64,000 nt of DNA from Streptomyces finlayi. GTDB lineage: Bacteria > Actinomycetota > Actinomycetes > Streptomycetales > Streptomycetaceae. The notes beneath the pieces were generated by a model. The model was not told the DNA's origin. It ran no database searches and worked only from the letters and a program-made list of their open reading frames with translations. The position numbers and the translations under genes were made by a program. Of this stretch, positions 16,906-25,385 are shown in pieces. How positions within the stretch are numbered: the first letter of the stretch is position 1; each line of letters starts with the position of its first letter. The stretch spans positions 3,968,001-4,032,000 of the forward strand of contig NZ_CP045702.1 in NCBI RefSeq assembly GCF_014216315.1, in the 5' to 3' direction.

Positions 16906-18360
16906 ATGAGTCGTTCCGAGGTTCGTCAAGGCCATTCCCCTGCCCGTCCCGACGCGCATCCGCACCCTGACCACCCCGCCGTCCCACGGCGCTGGGCCGT
17001 CCTCGCACTGATCTGCGCCGGCCAGTTCATGCTGGTGCTCGACGTGACCGTGGTGAACGTCGCGCTGCCCGGCATGGCCGCCGATCTGCACCTCGGCCGC
17101 ACCACGCTGACCTGGGTCGTCACCGCGTACACCCTCTGTTTCGGCGGCCTGATGCTGCTCGGCGGACGGCTCGCCGACGCGCTCGGGGCGCGGCGGGTGC
17201 TGGTCGCGGGGCTGGCCGTCTTCACCGCCGCCTCGCTGGCCACCGGGCTCGCGGACAGCGCCGCGCTGCTGATCGGCGGCCGGATCGCGCAAGGCGTCGG
17301 GGCCGCGCTGCTGTCACCCGCCGCGCTGTCGCTCGTCACCACCACGTTCCACGGCGAGGAGCGCAACAAGGCGCTCGGCGTGTGGGCCATGATCGGCGGT
17401 ACCGGTTCGGCGATCGGGGTGCTGCTCGGCGGTGCGCTGACCGCGGGGCCGGGCTGGCAGTGGGTGTTCTACGTCAACGTTCCCGTGGGCCTGGCGCTGC
17501 TGGTGGCCGTCCCTCTCCTCGTCCCGGCCCGTGCACCGCAGCCGGCCCGGCTCGATGTGCCCGGCGCGCTTCTGGTCACCGCCGGTACCGGTGCGCTGAT
17601 CTACGGGCTGGTCGAGGCCGGGGACTCCGGCTGGGGCTCGGCGGCGACGCTGCTCCCGCTCGCGGGGGCCGTCGTGCTGTACGTGGGCTTCGCAGGGGTC
17701 GAGCGGGTCGCGAAGGCGCCGCTGATGGACCTGCGCATGTTCACACGGCGACCGGTGCTCGCGGGGGCGTTCCTGATGCTGATCGCGACGGCGCTGCTGA
17801 TCGCGTTCTTCTTCCTCGGTTCCGTCTACCTCCAGCACGGGCGCGGCTTCGGGCCGATGAGGACCGGTCTCGTCTTCCTGCCCGTCGCGCTCGCCGTCGG
17901 CGTCGGCGCGCATCTCGGGTCACGGCTCGTCGGGCGGATCGGCAGCCGTACGACCGCTGTGGGCGGGATGGTGACCGCCGCCGCCGGGTGCGTACCCCTG
18001 ACGTGGCTTTCGGCGGACAGCAGTGTGTACGGGGGGCTGCTTCCCGGGCTCGTCGTGGCCTCGTTCGGGCTGGGCGCGGTGTTCGTGACGGCGACGACGA
18101 CGGCGCTGGCCATGGTGGACCACCGGGAGGCGGGGCTCGCCTCGGGTGTCGTGAACACCTTTCACGAGGTGGGGGGCTCCATCGGGGTGGCGGTCGTGTC
18201 GACGGTCGCCGCGGCGGGGATCGCGGGCGGGAGCGCGGCCATCGGGGCGTTCGGTGACGCGTTCACGGTGTGTGCGGTGGCGGCCGGGGTGAGCGCGGTG
18301 GTGGCGCTCGCGCTCGTACCGCAGGGGAAGCCGCAGTTGTCGGGGCCGCACGTGCACTGA
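16906..18360 (+). CDS. MFS drug exporter, DHA2 (EmrB/QacA) 14-TM type
   Basis: A 484-residue integral membrane protein. ATG 16906 was preferred over a TTG at 16870, which would put the operator inside the gene. About 14 hydrophobic helices are countable. Helix 1 carries FMLVLDVTVVNVALPGM, the D-x-T-x-V-N-V-A-L-P signature of 14-TM proton antiporters. The loop after helix 2 has GGRLADALGARRV (motif A). The GGTGSAIGVLLGG stretch in helix 5 is motif C, typical of exporters. It probably exports toxic hydrophobic compounds in exchange for protons. Expression is likely controlled by the divergent TetR. Confidence 0.92.
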   Translation: MSRSEVRQGHSPARPDAHPHPDHPAVPRRWAVLALICAGQFMLVLDVTVVNVALPGMAADLHLGRTTLTWVVTAYTLCFGGLMLLGGRLADALGARRVLVAGLAVFTAASLATGLADSAALLIGGRIAQGVGAALLSPAALSLVTTTFHGEERNKALGVWAMIGGTGSAIGVLLGGALTAGPGWQWVFYVNVPVGLALLVAVPLLVPARAPQPARLDVPGALLVTAGTGALIYGLVEAGDSGWGSAATLLPLAGAVVLYVGFAGVERVAKAPLMDLRMFTRRPVLAGAFLMLIATALLIAFFFLGSVYLQHGRGFGPMRTGLVFLPVALAVGVGAHLGSRLVGRIGSRTTAVGGMVTAAAGCVPLTWLSADSSVYGGLLPGLVVASFGLGAVFVTATTTALAMVDHREAGLASGVVNTFHEVGGSIGVAVVSTVAAAGIAGGSAAIGAFGDAFTVCAVAAGVSAVVALALVPQGKPQLSGPHVH

Positions 18361-18363
18361 GCG

Positions 18364-18477
18364 GTGGCGGAGCGCCGTGGGAGCAAGCTGGAGGACCTGC
18401 TGGAGGAGGTGCTGGACCGGTTCGGGCAGGACGCGGAGGTCGGCATCGCCGTCATGGCCTCCCGGACTTCGCGCTGA
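18364..18477 (+). CDS. Possible very small protein or remnant (37 residues)
   Basis: GTG 18364 opens 37 codons ending at TGA 18475-18477, four bases after the MFS stop. The predicted peptide has a strongly amphipathic acidic helix, SKLEDLLEEVLDRFGQDAEV, unlike the Arg/Gly-rich junk of shadow frames. It may be a genuine small protein cotranscribed with the MFS gene or the tail of a lost gene. No Shine-Dalgarno sequence is evident and I recognise no family. Confidence 0.3.
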   Translation: MAERRGSKLEDLLEEVLDRFGQDAEVGIAVMASRTSR

Positions 18478-18542
18478 GAGCGCCGGGTCCGCCGACGGAC
18501 GGACGGGCGGGCGTTGTCGGTGGGCGGTGGGAGGATCAAGGG

Positions 18543-18941
18543 ATGGAACCCCTCCTCCTCGCCGATCTCGAAGCTGCCATCAGAAGCAGTTGGGACGCCG
18601 ACACGACCACTCCCGTTCACCGCCCGCACTGGAATCCCGACAATCCGGCGCGGGACCAGTGCGGGGTGACGGCCATGGTGGTCAACGATCTGCTCGGCGG
18701 CGAGCTGATCCGCGGTGAGGTCCGGGTCGACGGCGTACAGACGGACTTCCACTGGTGGAACCGGCTGGGCATGGGCATCGAGATCGACCTCACCCGTGAG
18801 CAGTTCGGACCGCAGGAGATCGTGACGGGCGGCACGGTCGTGCCCCGCCCCGCGGAGATCGTGAGGCTCCGCGAGGAGTACGAGCTGCTGCGCGGGCGGG
18901 TGCTGGAGCGGCTGCGGGGGCAGGTGCGGCTGCGGGTGTGA
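18543..18941 (+). CDS. YunG-like conserved hypothetical protein
   Basis: A 132-residue soluble protein from ATG 18543. Features of the YunG-type family are visible: an aromatic/Pro stretch RPHWNPDNPARDQCGVTAMV (about 27-46), with a Cys-Gly-x-Thr motif like papain-like folds, then VNDLLGGELIRGEV, DFHWWNRLGMGIEIDLTREQ and a helical tail. The C-G-x-T and the later D-F-H-W pair could be a cysteine/histidine catalytic arrangement, but this is only inference. It may be cotranscribed with the MFS gene 182 bases upstream. It is convergent with the membrane protein gene, 15 bases away. Confidence 0.65.
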   Translation: MEPLLLADLEAAIRSSWDADTTTPVHRPHWNPDNPARDQCGVTAMVVNDLLGGELIRGEVRVDGVQTDFHWWNRLGMGIEIDLTREQFGPQEIVTGGTVVPRPAEIVRLREEYELLRGRVLERLRGQVRLRV

Positions 18942-18956
18942 CGGCTGGGGGAAAAA

Positions 18957-20429
18957 TCACCAGCCCGTCCACAGAAGGTGGTTGACCAGTAGCGCGACCA
19001 CCGCCTGTGCGGTCAGCCAACCGCGCCGGGCCGTGTCGGGGAGCAGTGCGGCGGCGGGCAGCAGCCAGAGGACGAAGGGCTGCCAGATCCGTTCCGTCTC
19101 CGCCTTGCTCATGCCGGAGAGGTCCGCGACGAGCAGGGCCAGGAGCGCCGCCAGGGCGAGGAGACCCAGTCGCTGTGCCGCGTCCGCCGGGTCCCGGCCG
19201 GTCCCGCTGCCCGGGCGCAGGGTGCGTACGGCGCCGGGGGCCGCGGACAGCGCGCGGCGCAGGCCCGCGACGGTGGCGAGGCCGGCGGCGAGGGTGGTGC
19301 AGGCGAGGTTCGCCCAGACCCAGTAGCCGTACGGGCGGACGCCGCCCGCGCCTTGGTAGTAGCGCTCGACGAGCAGGTGGTAGGCGTCCCACCAGTTGAA
19401 GCCCGCCAGGGTGAAGGCGAGCGGGACGACCGACGCACCCAGCAGGAACGGGACGAGCGGGCGTGCTGTCCGGGCGAGTGCGAGGACGGCGAGCAGAAGC
19501 ACCGCGATCAGCGTCAGCCCGTACGACAGGTAGCAGGTCAGGCCGAACAGCAGCCCGGAGACGAGTGCCGGAGCCCAGATGCCTTTCGCCCCGCCGCCCG
19601 TCGCGCCGCCGGCCATTGCGCCACGGCATCCGCGCCGCGTCGCCGCCAGTGCCAGGAAGGTCACCGACCAGGCGGCGACCGCCGCGAAGTAGCCGTCGGC
19701 CGAGACACCCGCCCACACGGCGACGGGGGCGAGGACGAGGAACGGAGCGGCCCGGCGCGCGAGGTGTTCGTCGCCGAGGGCGCGGAGGGTGATCAGGACG
19801 GCCACCGAGGCGGACACGGCGAGCAGGAGACACCACAGGGCGGCCCAGGCGCCGCCGCCGAGCCCGATGCGGTCCAGGCCGACGAAGGTCAGCGTGGCGC
19901 CCGGCGGGTGCCCGGCGACATGGGCCGGCCAGTTGCCCGGGGGGCCGATCAGGATGTGGTCGTCGAAGCCGCGCAACGCGGCGCCGATGTCGTCGAACCG
20001 GTCGATGACCCGCAGATACTCGTGCTTCGTGGTGAGGCGGCGTGCGACGCCACGCTCCCAGCCGTCGATGAGTGCCAGCGACAGCGTCCAGGCGAGAGAC
20101 GCCGTCCAGGCGGTGAGGAGCAGACCCCGCCACGGCAGCCGCGCGGCGAGGACCGGCCCGTACGCGATGACGGCCACGGCCACCACGACGGCGGCCGGGG
20201 TGCCGGGGCCCACGTGCGGATCCCATGAGGCCAGCAGCGGTGGCCACTGCACTCTGAGACTCCCGTTGGCGTGCTGGATCGCGCGTCCGACGAGCACGGC
20301 CACCGTGACGAGCAGGACGCCCGCCCCGGCGGCGAGCAGATCGCGGAGCCGCCCGTAGCGGTCATCGGGGCTGAGCGGGGCCTCGGATTTCAGCGGGTTC
20401 TCGGTTTTCAGCGGGTTCTCGGTCTTCAC
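18957..20429 (-). CDS. Polytopic membrane protein, GT-C glycosyltransferase-like
   Basis: A 490-residue protein with about 10-12 hydrophobic helices. The start is GTG 20429; no strong ribosome site is visible, so a later start is possible. The N-terminus has a short tandem peptide repeat, KTENPLKTENPLKSEAPL, from an 18-bp DNA repeat (about 20380-20425). The large first loop contains an acidic DRFDDIGAALRGFDD region. The many-helix layout with an acidic first extracytoplasmic loop resembles GT-C polyprenyl-phosphate-sugar transferases, but no family signature is certain. It is divergent from the molybdopterin fusion gene, with 113 bases between starts. Confidence 0.6.
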   Translation of the reverse strand: MKTENPLKTENPLKSEAPLSPDDRYGRLRDLLAAGAGVLLVTVAVLVGRAIQHANGSLRVQWPPLLASWDPHVGPGTPAAVVVAVAVIAYGPVLAARLPWRGLLLTAWTASLAWTLSLALIDGWERGVARRLTTKHEYLRVIDRFDDIGAALRGFDDHILIGPPGNWPAHVAGHPPGATLTFVGLDRIGLGGGAWAALWCLLLAVSASVAVLITLRALGDEHLARRAAPFLVLAPVAVWAGVSADGYFAAVAAWSVTFLALAATRRGCRGAMAGGATGGGAKGIWAPALVSGLLFGLTCYLSYGLTLIAVLLLAVLALARTARPLVPFLLGASVVPLAFTLAGFNWWDAYHLLVERYYQGAGGVRPYGYWVWANLACTTLAAGLATVAGLRRALSAAPGAVRTLRPGSGTGRDPADAAQRLGLLALAALLALLVADLSGMSKAETERIWQPFVLWLLPAAALLPDTARRGWLTAQAVVALLVNHLLWTGW

Positions 20430-20542
20430 GCTCGCACGGTATGCAGGCGGGGACGGCTTGCGGCGGTGCCACGGGGTGACGTCAGACTTTTGTCAGGAGT
20501 CGCAGCAGCCCCGGCTCCCCGTACCGGACATAGCGTCGGAGC

Positions 20543-21874
20543 ATGGACGCCAGACGCCGGATCCGTACGCTGCCCAGACCTCTGCCCAGACCTCTGCCCA
20601 GATCCCTGCCCAGACCCCTGCGCGGCGCCTTGACCACCCCCGCCGACCCCGGGTTCTGGCGCAGCCCGGTACGCGGGGTCCGCTTCACGGCGGTGCTCGG
20701 AGTCGTCCTGCTCGCCGGACTCACGCTGCTGTTCGTGACCGGGCTGCTGTCGTACGCCGCCTACAACCCGGACCTGGCGGCGGTCAACGACAAGACGCCG
20801 GGCAAGGGATGGCTCGGGTTCTATCTCTTCGACTGGCCGACCGGCCCCGTGTGGCTGTACCGCCTGAACCAGGGGCTGCACGTCACCGTCGGCATCGCGC
20901 TCGTACCCGTCCTGCTGGCGAAACTGTGGTCGGTGATCCCGAAGCTCTTCACCCTGCCGCCCGTCCGGTCCATGGCTCACGCGCTGGAGCGGATCTCGCT
21001 GCTGCTGCTCGTGGGTGGCGCGTTGTTCGAGTTCCTCACCGGGCTGCTCAACATCCAGCTGGAGTACGTGTTTCCGGGGTCCTTCTATCCGCTGCACTTC
21101 TACGGGGGATGGGTGTTCTTCGCCGCGTTCCTCGCCCACACCGCGCTGAAACTCCCCCAGGCCGTACGGGCGCTGCGCGGCGGTGTCCTGCGCGAGGGCG
21201 TCCTCCCGGCGGACCGGGACGAACCGGCGCCACCCGGCCCCGCCCCGGCGACCGTCACCCGGCGCGGCGCTCTGGCCGTGGTGGGCGCGGGGTCCCTGCT
21301 GATGCTCGCCACGTCGGCGGGACGGAGCTTCGACGGACCGCTCCGCGCCACCGCGCTCCTCACCCCGAGGGGCGGCGCGGAACCCGGCCGGGGTCCCAAC
21401 GGCTTCCAGATCAACAAGACCGCCGCGTACGCCGGTGTCACCCGGGCCGATACGGGCGAGGGCTGGGCGCTCACCGTCAGCGGGCCGGCCGGTGAGATCC
21501 GGCTGTCCCGCGACCGACTGCTCGCGATGGACCAGTACAGCGCCGCCCTGCCGATCGCCTGTGTGGAGGGCTGGTCGACATCGGACCAGTGGTGGCGTGG
21601 GGTACGGCTGCGGGATCTCGCGGCGCTCGCCGGATACCCGGCGGACCGGCCGCCGGACGTCCTGGTGGAGTCCGTGCAGCGGCGTGGCTCCTTCCGCCGG
21701 GTGGCACTCCGCGACAACCAGGTACGCGACCCCCGCTCACTGCTCGCCCTGCGGGTCAACGGCGAGGATCTGTCGCCCGATCACGGATATCCGGCGCGGA
21801 TCATCGTGCCGGCGGCGCCGGGCGTGATGAACACCAAATGGGTGGGCCGGCTGACCTTCGGAGAGCTGCGATGA
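20543..21874 (+). CDS. Cytochrome b561-like membrane domain fused to a sulfite-oxidase-type molybdopterin domain
   Basis: A 443-residue protein from ATG 20543. Residues about 4-25 are a Leu-Pro-Arg repeat (LPRPLPRPLPRSLPRPL) encoded by a 12-bp DNA repeat. Residues 45-220 hold four membrane helices with potential haem-ligand histidines in GLHVTVGIALV and PLHFYGGWVFFAAFLAHTALK. Residues about 290-443 match the oxidoreductase molybdopterin-binding fold; the conserved Mo-ligand cysteine is in IACVEGWSTSDQWW and the closing WVGRLTFGEL is typical. It probably moves electrons between the quinone pool and an extracytoplasmic substrate. It overlaps the next gene by 4 bases (ATGA), indicating coupling. 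Confidence 0.83.
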   Translation: MDARRRIRTLPRPLPRPLPRSLPRPLRGALTTPADPGFWRSPVRGVRFTAVLGVVLLAGLTLLFVTGLLSYAAYNPDLAAVNDKTPGKGWLGFYLFDWPTGPVWLYRLNQGLHVTVGIALVPVLLAKLWSVIPKLFTLPPVRSMAHALERISLLLLVGGALFEFLTGLLNIQLEYVFPGSFYPLHFYGGWVFFAAFLAHTALKLPQAVRALRGGVLREGVLPADRDEPAPPGPAPATVTRRGALAVVGAGSLLMLATSAGRSFDGPLRATALLTPRGGAEPGRGPNGFQINKTAAYAGVTRADTGEGWALTVSGPAGEIRLSRDRLLAMDQYSAALPIACVEGWSTSDQWWRGVRLRDLAALAGYPADRPPDVLVESVQRRGSFRRVALRDNQVRDPRSLLALRVNGEDLSPDHGYPARIIVPAAPGVMNTKWVGRLTFGELR

Positions 21875-22371
21875 GTACGCGGGCGGAGCGGCCCGGGCCG
21901 CGAAGGGGAGTCTGGCAGCGGTGGTACGGGGACGGGCCGCTGCATCTCCTGCTGCTGGCCGCCACGTTCTGCCTCGCGGGGTACGCGGGCGTGCGGCTGC
22001 TGGACGGCGACACGGTCGGCATCGTCCTGTGGTTCGCCGGCGCGGCACTCGTGCACGACCTGGTGTTCGTACCGGCGTACTCCCTGGTGGACCGGTCCGT
22101 GCGCCGGGTGCTCGGCCCGTGGTCCGGGCGGATCAACTTCGTACGCGTACCGGCCCTGCTCTCCGGTCTGCTCCTGCTGACGTGGTTCCCGCTGATCACC
22201 CGGCAGACAGAACGCTACGAGTCCGCGAGCGGGCTTTCCCCCGACGTGTTCCTGGGGAACTGGCTGCTGATCACGGGCGGGCTGTTCGCGGCGTCGGCGC
22301 TCTGGTTCGTGGTCCGCGCCGTGCTGCTGAGACGCAGGGACACGAAGGGGCGGCCGCCCGTCTCCCACTGA
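21871..22371 (+). CDS. Small polytopic membrane protein coupled to the molybdopterin oxidoreductase
   Basis: A 166-residue protein. ATG 21871 overlaps the upstream stop (ATGA), so translation is coupled. Four hydrophobic segments lie at about 22-42, 48-72, 88-106 and 132-154, with DLVFVPAYSLVDRSVRRV and GRINFVRVPALLSGLLLL between them. It is a common companion of the molybdopterin gene in Streptomyces by my recollection, perhaps an assembly or electron-transfer partner, but no cofactor motif is seen. Its last 157 bases are overlapped on the opposite strand by the convergent methyltransferase gene, which is unusual. Confidence 0.7.
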   Translation: MSTRAERPGPRRGVWQRWYGDGPLHLLLLAATFCLAGYAGVRLLDGDTVGIVLWFAGAALVHDLVFVPAYSLVDRSVRRVLGPWSGRINFVRVPALLSGLLLLTWFPLITRQTERYESASGLSPDVFLGNWLLITGGLFAASALWFVVRAVLLRRRDTKGRPPVSH

Positions 22372-23102
22372 TCGACGGGCTGCCAGTGGGGCGGGCGGGC
22401 GTACCGGAGCAGGGCGGGTGTGGAGAGGCGGGCCCAGGGGAAGAGCGCCTCGGTGGCTGCGCCCGACCGCGTACCGCCTGCCGCTGTGCCCGCTCCCGAT
22501 CCCGCTCCCGCTCCCGCTCCTGCCCCTGCCCCTGTCTCCGTCCCTGTCTCCGCCCCCGTCCCGCCGCGTCCGTCGTCCAGCCGGACCAGGACCCGTTCGT
22601 CGATGTCCTGGGCCGTGGTCTCGGCGATGAGGAGGCCGCCCGGCGCGAGGAGTTCGGCGGCCCGGTGAAGGAGCGCGTGCGGATCGCCGCCGATGCCGAT
22701 GTTGCCGTCGATGAGCAGAACCGTTCCCCAACGGCCCTCGCCGGGCAGCGGATCGAAGACACTGCGGTGCAGAGCCGAGCCGCCGAGGCGCAGAGTGCGG
22801 GCGACGGCCGCCTCGCTCACATCGATGCCCAGCGCGCGGTGTCCGTGCGCGGCGAGTTCCGCGACGAGGCGGCCGGGTCCGCAGCCGACGTCCAGGACCG
22901 GGCCCTCGCAGCGGCGCAGCGCCGACAGGTCCGCCGTGTCGGCGTCCGCGCACCAGCGCTCGACGTCCAGGGGCAGCAGCCAGCCGTCCGTGCGCCGCAG
23001 GAACAGCGGACCGTGGCCGTTGCGCAAGGCGTTCGCGTACGGATCGGTGGCCCAGGGGGCAGGGGTGAGTGCCGGGTGCGCCGTATCCGTCGGGGCGTTC
23101 AT
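22215..23102 (-). CDS. Class I SAM-dependent methyltransferase
   Basis: A 295-residue protein. ATG 23102 overlaps the stop of the upstream DUF2064 gene by 4 bases. Motif I of the SAM fold is VLDVGCGPGRLVAELA (about 69-84), followed by GIDVSEAAVA (motif II), LLIDGNIGIGG and ELLAPGGLLIAET. Residues about 175-200 are a low-complexity Gly-Ala insert (GAETGTETGAGAGAG). The protein ends in a tail that overlaps the convergent membrane gene by 157 bases. Substrate unknown; as third gene of a GT2-DUF2064-methyltransferase operon it probably modifies a lipid-linked or glycan precursor. Confidence 0.8.
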   Translation of the reverse strand: MNAPTDTAHPALTPAPWATDPYANALRNGHGPLFLRRTDGWLLPLDVERWCADADTADLSALRRCEGPVLDVGCGPGRLVAELAAHGHRALGIDVSEAAVARTLRLGGSALHRSVFDPLPGEGRWGTVLLIDGNIGIGGDPHALLHRAAELLAPGGLLIAETTAQDIDERVLVRLDDGRGGTGAETGTETGAGAGAGAGAGSGAGTAAGGTRSGAATEALFPWARLSTPALLRYARPPHWQPVDQWETGGRPFVSLRLSSTARTTNQSADAANSPPVISSQFPRNTSGESPLADS

Positions 23103-23767
23103 CGGGCCGCTGCCGGGGTCAGCCGGGCGAACGCGGCGGCGAACGCGCCGTCCGGTGCGGCGGCGGCTACGTGGCCGGCGTCCCGCGCCGTGTCCACGTC
23201 GCGGAGTCGCGGCAGGTCGCGCACGGTGAGTCCCGCGTCCACGAGGCGGCGGCGCTGGACCGCGCCGGTCTCCGGGACGGACATCGGTACGCCGAGCAGC
23301 AGGCCGGGATCGGGGGTGGCGAGGCCCAGCGCCCAGAATCCGCCGTCGTCGGCCGGTCCGAACCAGGCGTCGCAGTGGTCCCAGCCGTCCGGGGCGAGGG
23401 CGCCGGCCAGGTGGACGGCACCGGCCTGCGGGGTGTCCATACCGAGGAGGAGCGTGGGGCCGGTGCAGCCGGCGAACGCGGCGGCGAGCCGTTCGTCGAG
23501 GCCACCCGTGCTCTGCGGGACCACGTCGATGCCTGGCGGCAGCCACGGTCCCGGCCGCCCGTCGAGGACGACGACCCGGCGCCGGGCGGGGAGGGCGAGG
23601 ACGGTGCGCAGCGTGTCGGCGAGGGCGGCCTCGGCGAGCTGGGCCGCTTCGACAGGGCTGAAGGGGGGACAGAGACGGGTCTTGACCCGTCCGGGGACGG
23701 GTTCCTTGGCGATGACCAGGAGCGTGGTGGGGCCGGTGGGGCCGGTAGGGTGAGTGGTCCGGCTCAT
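23099..23767 (-). CDS. DUF2064 / TIGR04282-type glycosyltransferase-like protein
   Basis: A 222-residue protein from ATG 23767, overlapping both neighbours by 4 bases (ATGA). The N-terminal LLVIAKEPVPGRVKTRLCPP (about 16-35) is the nucleotide-binding signature of this family, a minimal GT-A relative of nucleotidyltransferases. GPTLLLGMDTPQAGAVHL (about 103-120) carries the D-T/S-P metal motif and FGPADDGGFWALGL is the family's second acidic motif. Such proteins always travel with a GT2 enzyme, as here. The biochemical role is unproven; links to arsenosugar synthesis exist only for some members. Confidence 0.85.
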   Translation of the reverse strand: MSRTTHPTGPTGPTTLLVIAKEPVPGRVKTRLCPPFSPVEAAQLAEAALADTLRTVLALPARRRVVVLDGRPGPWLPPGIDVVPQSTGGLDERLAAAFAGCTGPTLLLGMDTPQAGAVHLAGALAPDGWDHCDAWFGPADDGGFWALGLATPDPGLLLGVPMSVPETGAVQRRRLVDAGLTVRDLPRLRDVDTARDAGHVAAAAPDGAFAAAFARLTPAAAR

Positions 23768-24501
23768 CGCGTCGCCTCCGTGTGTACGGTCACCGAGCGG
23801 CCCGGTGGCTGCTGCCGCAGCACCGCCCGCATATCGCGCACCGCGTGCCAGGTGCCCCGCCAGGTGCCGGTCACCTTCGACTTTCCGGTGCGGGGGAGGT
23901 ACGGGACGTCCCTCTCCGCGACGCGCAGTCCGGCGTCGGAGGCCCGCACCACCATCTGGAGCGGGTAGCCGCTGCGGCGGTCGGTGAGCGCGAGGGCGAG
24001 CAGGTCGGTGCGGCGGGCGGCCCGCATCGGGCCGAGGTCGTGCAGGCGCAGACCCGTGCGGCGGCGCAGCATCCGGGCCAGCGCCAGATTGCCGGCCCGT
24101 GCGTGCGGCGGCCAGGCGCCCTTGCCCTCGGGGCGGCGGCGGCCCAGCAGCAGGTCGGCCTCCCCGCCGGCGATCCCCCGTACGAAGGAGGGGAGCAGAG
24201 CCGGATCGAGTGAGCCGTCGCAGTCGCAGAAGCAGACGTACTCCGCGGTGGCCGCGAGCAGCCCGGCGTGACAGGCCGCGCCGAAACCACGCCGCGGCTC
24301 GTGGACCACCGTCGCGCCGAGCGAGCGGGCCAGCCCGGCGGAGCCGTCCGTGGAACCGTTGTCGACGACGATCGCGCGCCAGCCCGGCGGGATGCGTGAC
24401 AGCACGCCGGGCAGAGCGGCCGCCTCGTCGAGGCAGGGCAGGACGACGTCGGCGCGGGGGACTGCGGAGCTGTGCGGTGAGGAGTCGGTCACGCTGTTCA
24501 C
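23764..24501 (-). CDS. Family 2 glycosyltransferase
   Basis: A 245-residue protein from ATG 24501. The GT-A fold is clear: ADVVLPCLDEAAALPGVL (about 18-35), IVVDNGSTDGSAGLARSLGA (about 45-64), EPRRGFGAACHAGLLAA, and the metal-binding acidic motif CFCDCDGSLDP, a variant of D-x-D. It resembles DPM1/GtrB-type enzymes but has no C-terminal membrane helices, so it probably uses a nucleotide-sugar in the cytoplasm. It is first of a three-gene operon with DUF2064 and methyltransferase genes, and divergent from a two-component system. Confidence 0.87.
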   Translation of the reverse strand: MNSVTDSSPHSSAVPRADVVLPCLDEAAALPGVLSRIPPGWRAIVVDNGSTDGSAGLARSLGATVVHEPRRGFGAACHAGLLAATAEYVCFCDCDGSLDPALLPSFVRGIAGGEADLLLGRRRPEGKGAWPPHARAGNLALARMLRRRTGLRLHDLGPMRAARRTDLLALALTDRRSGYPLQMVVRASDAGLRVAERDVPYLPRTGKSKVTGTWRGTWHAVRDMRAVLRQQPPGRSVTVHTEATR

Positions 24502-24617
24502 CCTACGGAGCAGAATCCGGCATTTCGGGCGTCAGGATCTTACGAAACGTGGACATCGGCCAACCGGGGCACTCTGTGGAGGCCCGCGCCGCGCCGGCAG
24601 GTGCCAAGGTGGGAGCC

Positions 24618-25385
24618 ATGCTGACCACCCCACCGACCGCCCGTCCCGATGCCCCGGCCGGGTGGGTGCTCGTCGTGGACGACGACCCGACCGTGGCCGA
24701 GGTCGTCGCCGGCTATCTGGACCGGGCGGGTTACGGGGTCGAGCGGGCCGACGACGGGCCTTGCGCACTGGAGCGGTTCGCCGTGCGGCGGCCCGATCTG
24801 GTCGTCCTGGACCTGATGCTGCCCGGCATGGACGGCTTCGAGGTCTGCCGCCGGATGCGTGCGCGGGGGCCGGTACCGGTCATCATGCTCACGGCGCGGG
24901 GCGACGAGGACGACCGCGTCCTCGGCCTGGAGACGGGGGCGGACGACTACGTCACCAAGCCGTTCAGCCCGCGCGAGCTCGTCCTGCGCGTCGACTCCGT
25001 ACTGCGCCGGTCCCGAACCGCGACCGGGCCGGACGCCGGAAGGCCGCCGGCGCCGTTCGGCGGCGCCGGGCTCGTCCTCGACCCGGCGGCGCGCAGCGCG
25101 ACGCGCGACGGCGCCGTGCTCGCCCTGACGCTCCGCGAGTTCGACCTGCTGGCGTACCTCCTGCGCCACCCGGGCCAGGTGTTCACGCGTGAGGAGCTGA
25201 TGCGGGAGGTCTGGGGCTGGGACTTCGGCGACCTGTCGACGGTGACGGTCCACGTACGGCGCCTGCGCGGCAAGGTCGAGGCGGATCCGGCCCGGCCCCG
25301 TCTGATCCGCACGGTGTGGGGGGTGGGCTACCGCCTCGATCTCCAGGGCGGTAGCGCCCCCGACGCGGGGAGCGGGACGCCGTGA
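24618..25385 (+). CDS. OmpR-family response regulator
   Basis: A 255-residue protein from ATG 24618, with GGTGGGAG upstream. The receiver domain (about 15-130) has LVVDDDPTVAEV, the phosphoacceptor aspartate in LVVLDLMLPGMDGFE, the Thr in MLTARGDEDD and the Lys in DDYVTKPFSPRE. The winged-helix domain (about 150-245) has LTLREFDLLAYLLRHPGQVF and STVTVHVRRLRGKVE. It overlaps the sensor kinase gene by 4 bases (GTGA), so the pair is coupled. Targets are unknown; the divergent GT2 operon and the downstream epimerase are nearby candidates. Confidence 0.94.
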   Translation: MLTTPPTARPDAPAGWVLVVDDDPTVAEVVAGYLDRAGYGVERADDGPCALERFAVRRPDLVVLDLMLPGMDGFEVCRRMRARGPVPVIMLTARGDEDDRVLGLETGADDYVTKPFSPRELVLRVDSVLRRSRTATGPDAGRPPAPFGGAGLVLDPAARSATRDGAVLALTLREFDLLAYLLRHPGQVFTREELMREVWGWDFGDLSTVTVHVRRLRGKVEADPARPRLIRTVWGVGYRLDLQGGSAPDAGSGTP

